DNA from: an uncultured Mycoplasmatota bacterium | GTDB taxonomy: Bacteria > Bacillota_I > Bacilli_A > RF39 > UBA660 | Assembly: GCA_900546745.1 (NCBI GenBank) | Contig: URDT01000031.1 | Span: 1 to 14,049 of the forward strand | Direction: 5' to 3' | Length of the DNA: 14,049 nucleotides | In this document: positions 13,487 through 14,049 of the stretch, piece after piece | How positions within the stretch are numbered: the stretch's first letter is position 1 | Layout of the letters: every line of letters begins with the position of its first letter | The notes under the pieces: model-generated | Database searches by the model: none | Told to the model about the DNA's origin: nothing | Seen by the model: the letters and a program-made list of their open reading frames with translations, nothing else | Made by a program: the position numbers and the translations under genes

Positions 13487-14049
13487 ATATGTTAAATTTT
13501 TTAATCATTAAATTAATACAAGTGAACCTTATATTAGCAGTATCGGGAGTTCCAGTGATTCCACATCTTATAGAAAGTGTAGTAAATTTTTTTAAATCAA
13601 CTACTGTAGTTTCTGAAAAGTTCGCAATATAAGTATTACCCGCAGGCAAACTAAACGATAAATCATGTATTACAGTATTATTTTCATCATTTAAAAGAAA
13701 AATTGCTCCATTGGTTGTAGATACTCCTGAAATAATTCCACATAAAGTAATTTCATATGTTCCATCTTCTAATATTGAAATATCTGTGTTATTAGGAATA
13801 TAAAAAGTACTACTATCTGCTGGAATAATTTTGGATTCTTGAATTGGAATAGTTCTAGAATAGTTTGCTTCTACATAACTGGTGAATAATACAGATGGAT
13901 GTGAAGTAGGACTGGATCCACCTTCTGGTCCAGTTGGTCCTGGAATTCCTTGCTCTCCTTTTGGCCCTGTTGGTCCTGGAATTCCTTGTGGACCCATGTC
14001 TCCTTTTTCTCCCTTTGGTCCTGGAATTCCTTGTGGGCCAATTTTTCCT
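13485..14049 (-). CDS. Collagen-like Gly-X-Y repeat protein with BclA-like C-terminal domain, 5'-truncated
   Basis: C-terminal part of a bacterial collagen-like protein; the frame stays open to the right edge, so the start is outside the window. From the edge, about 14 Gly-X-Y triplets are visible (GKI GPQ GIP GPK GEK GDM GPQ GIP GPT GPK GEQ GIP GPT GPE), continuing through the ATG at 13997, which is an internal Met and not a start. After a GGSSPTSHPS hinge comes a domain of about 135 residues. Its strands (VLFTSYVEANYSRTIPI, DISILEDGTYEITLCGIISG, NGAIFLLNDENNTVIHDLSFSL, FTTLSIRCGI, NIRFTCINLMIKKF) resemble the trimerising C1q/TNF-like fold of BclA. BclA is the filament protein of the Bacillus exosporium; related proteins occur on spores and cell surfaces of many Firmicutes. 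Spore location is inference. Such repeat genes vary in length between strains. Confidence 0.85.
   Translation of the reverse strand, partial: GKIGPQGIPGPKGEKGDMGPQGIPGPTGPKGEQGIPGPTGPEGGSSPTSHPSVLFTSYVEANYSRTIPIQESKIIPADSSTFYIPNNTDISILEDGTYEITLCGIISGVSTTNGAIFLLNDENNTVIHDLSFSLPAGNTYIANFSETTVVDLKKFTTLSIRCGITGTPDTANIRFTCINLMIKKFNI
13936..14033 (-). repeat. DNA repeats encoding the collagen triplets
   Basis: GGTCCTGGAATTCCTTG occurs at 13936-13952, 13972-13988 and 14017-14033 (+ strand), spaced 36 and 45 bases apart. Both spacings are multiples of 9, so triplets can be gained or lost by recombination or slippage without changing frame. It encodes QGIPGP on the minus strand. Confidence 0.85.

Noticed and set aside
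13995..13997. ATG as start of the collagen-like gene
   Set aside because: Gly-X-Y triplets continue in frame upstream to the window edge, so this Met is internal.
1..14049. Recoded TGA (mycoplasma code) because of the very low GC
   Set aside because: Several genes end cleanly with TGA followed by the next start, and Trp is encoded by TGG throughout.
1..14049. CRISPR array or insertion sequence
   Set aside because: No regularly spaced repeats with unique spacers and no transposase-like frame or paired terminal inverted repeats were seen; the only repeats are the 12-bp tandem pair and the collagen triplets.

Overview
The window is very AT-rich DNA from a low-GC Gram-positive bacterium (Firmicutes/Bacilli-like). 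Evidence for this is strong AGGAGG-type ribosome sites, siphophage tail genes of Firmicute type, a CHAP endolysin and a BclA-like collagen-repeat protein. TGA ends several genes and Trp is TGG, so the code is standard and not mycoplasmal. I cannot name the species.

Bases 1-9085 are the late end of an integrated siphophage, all on the + strand except one gene. The order is: tape measure protein (5' end cut off by the window), distal-tail-like protein, tail-tip/Tal-like protein, DUF859-type receptor-binding protein, Gp10-C/collar-type tail protein, a small conserved phage protein, two small membrane proteins (holin candidates) and a two-domain CHAP endolysin. The endolysin is followed by a clear terminator. 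The genes are packed with gaps of a few bases or overlapping stop/start codons, as in one late operon. The exception lies between the tape measure and distal tail genes. It is a reverse-strand lipoprotein gene with its own near-consensus promoter, ribosome site and terminator: a self-contained 'moron' likely to be expressed in the lysogen.

Bases 8746-9085 hold no long gene. They contain a possible 23-residue hydrophobic peptide gene with a good ribosome site, a 12-bp tandem repeat, and then a stretch ending CAGCTCCACCA. That stretch looks like the 3' acceptor end of an alanine-accepting RNA (tmRNA or tRNA-Ala) with no body upstream. It is followed directly by two hairpins, the second a terminator. 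This is what a displaced attachment site at the right end of a prophage looks like, so I place the phage/host junction at about 9070-9085.

Bases 9086-14049 are probably chromosome. They carry two unrecognised soluble proteins (306 and 182 aa), a 539-aa polytopic membrane protein of the DUF6020/GT-C-like type, and a flavin-reductase-like protein with a C-terminal segment resembling the PCP_red domain. Convergent to these, and running off the right edge, is a collagen-like Gly-X-Y protein with a BclA-like C-terminal domain. The last two genes share a symmetrical terminator hairpin.

The observations I would follow up first are the lipoprotein moron next to the tape measure gene (candidate superinfection exclusion), the attachment site with its nearby repeats and micro-ORF, and the flavin-reductase/PCP_red-like fusion.
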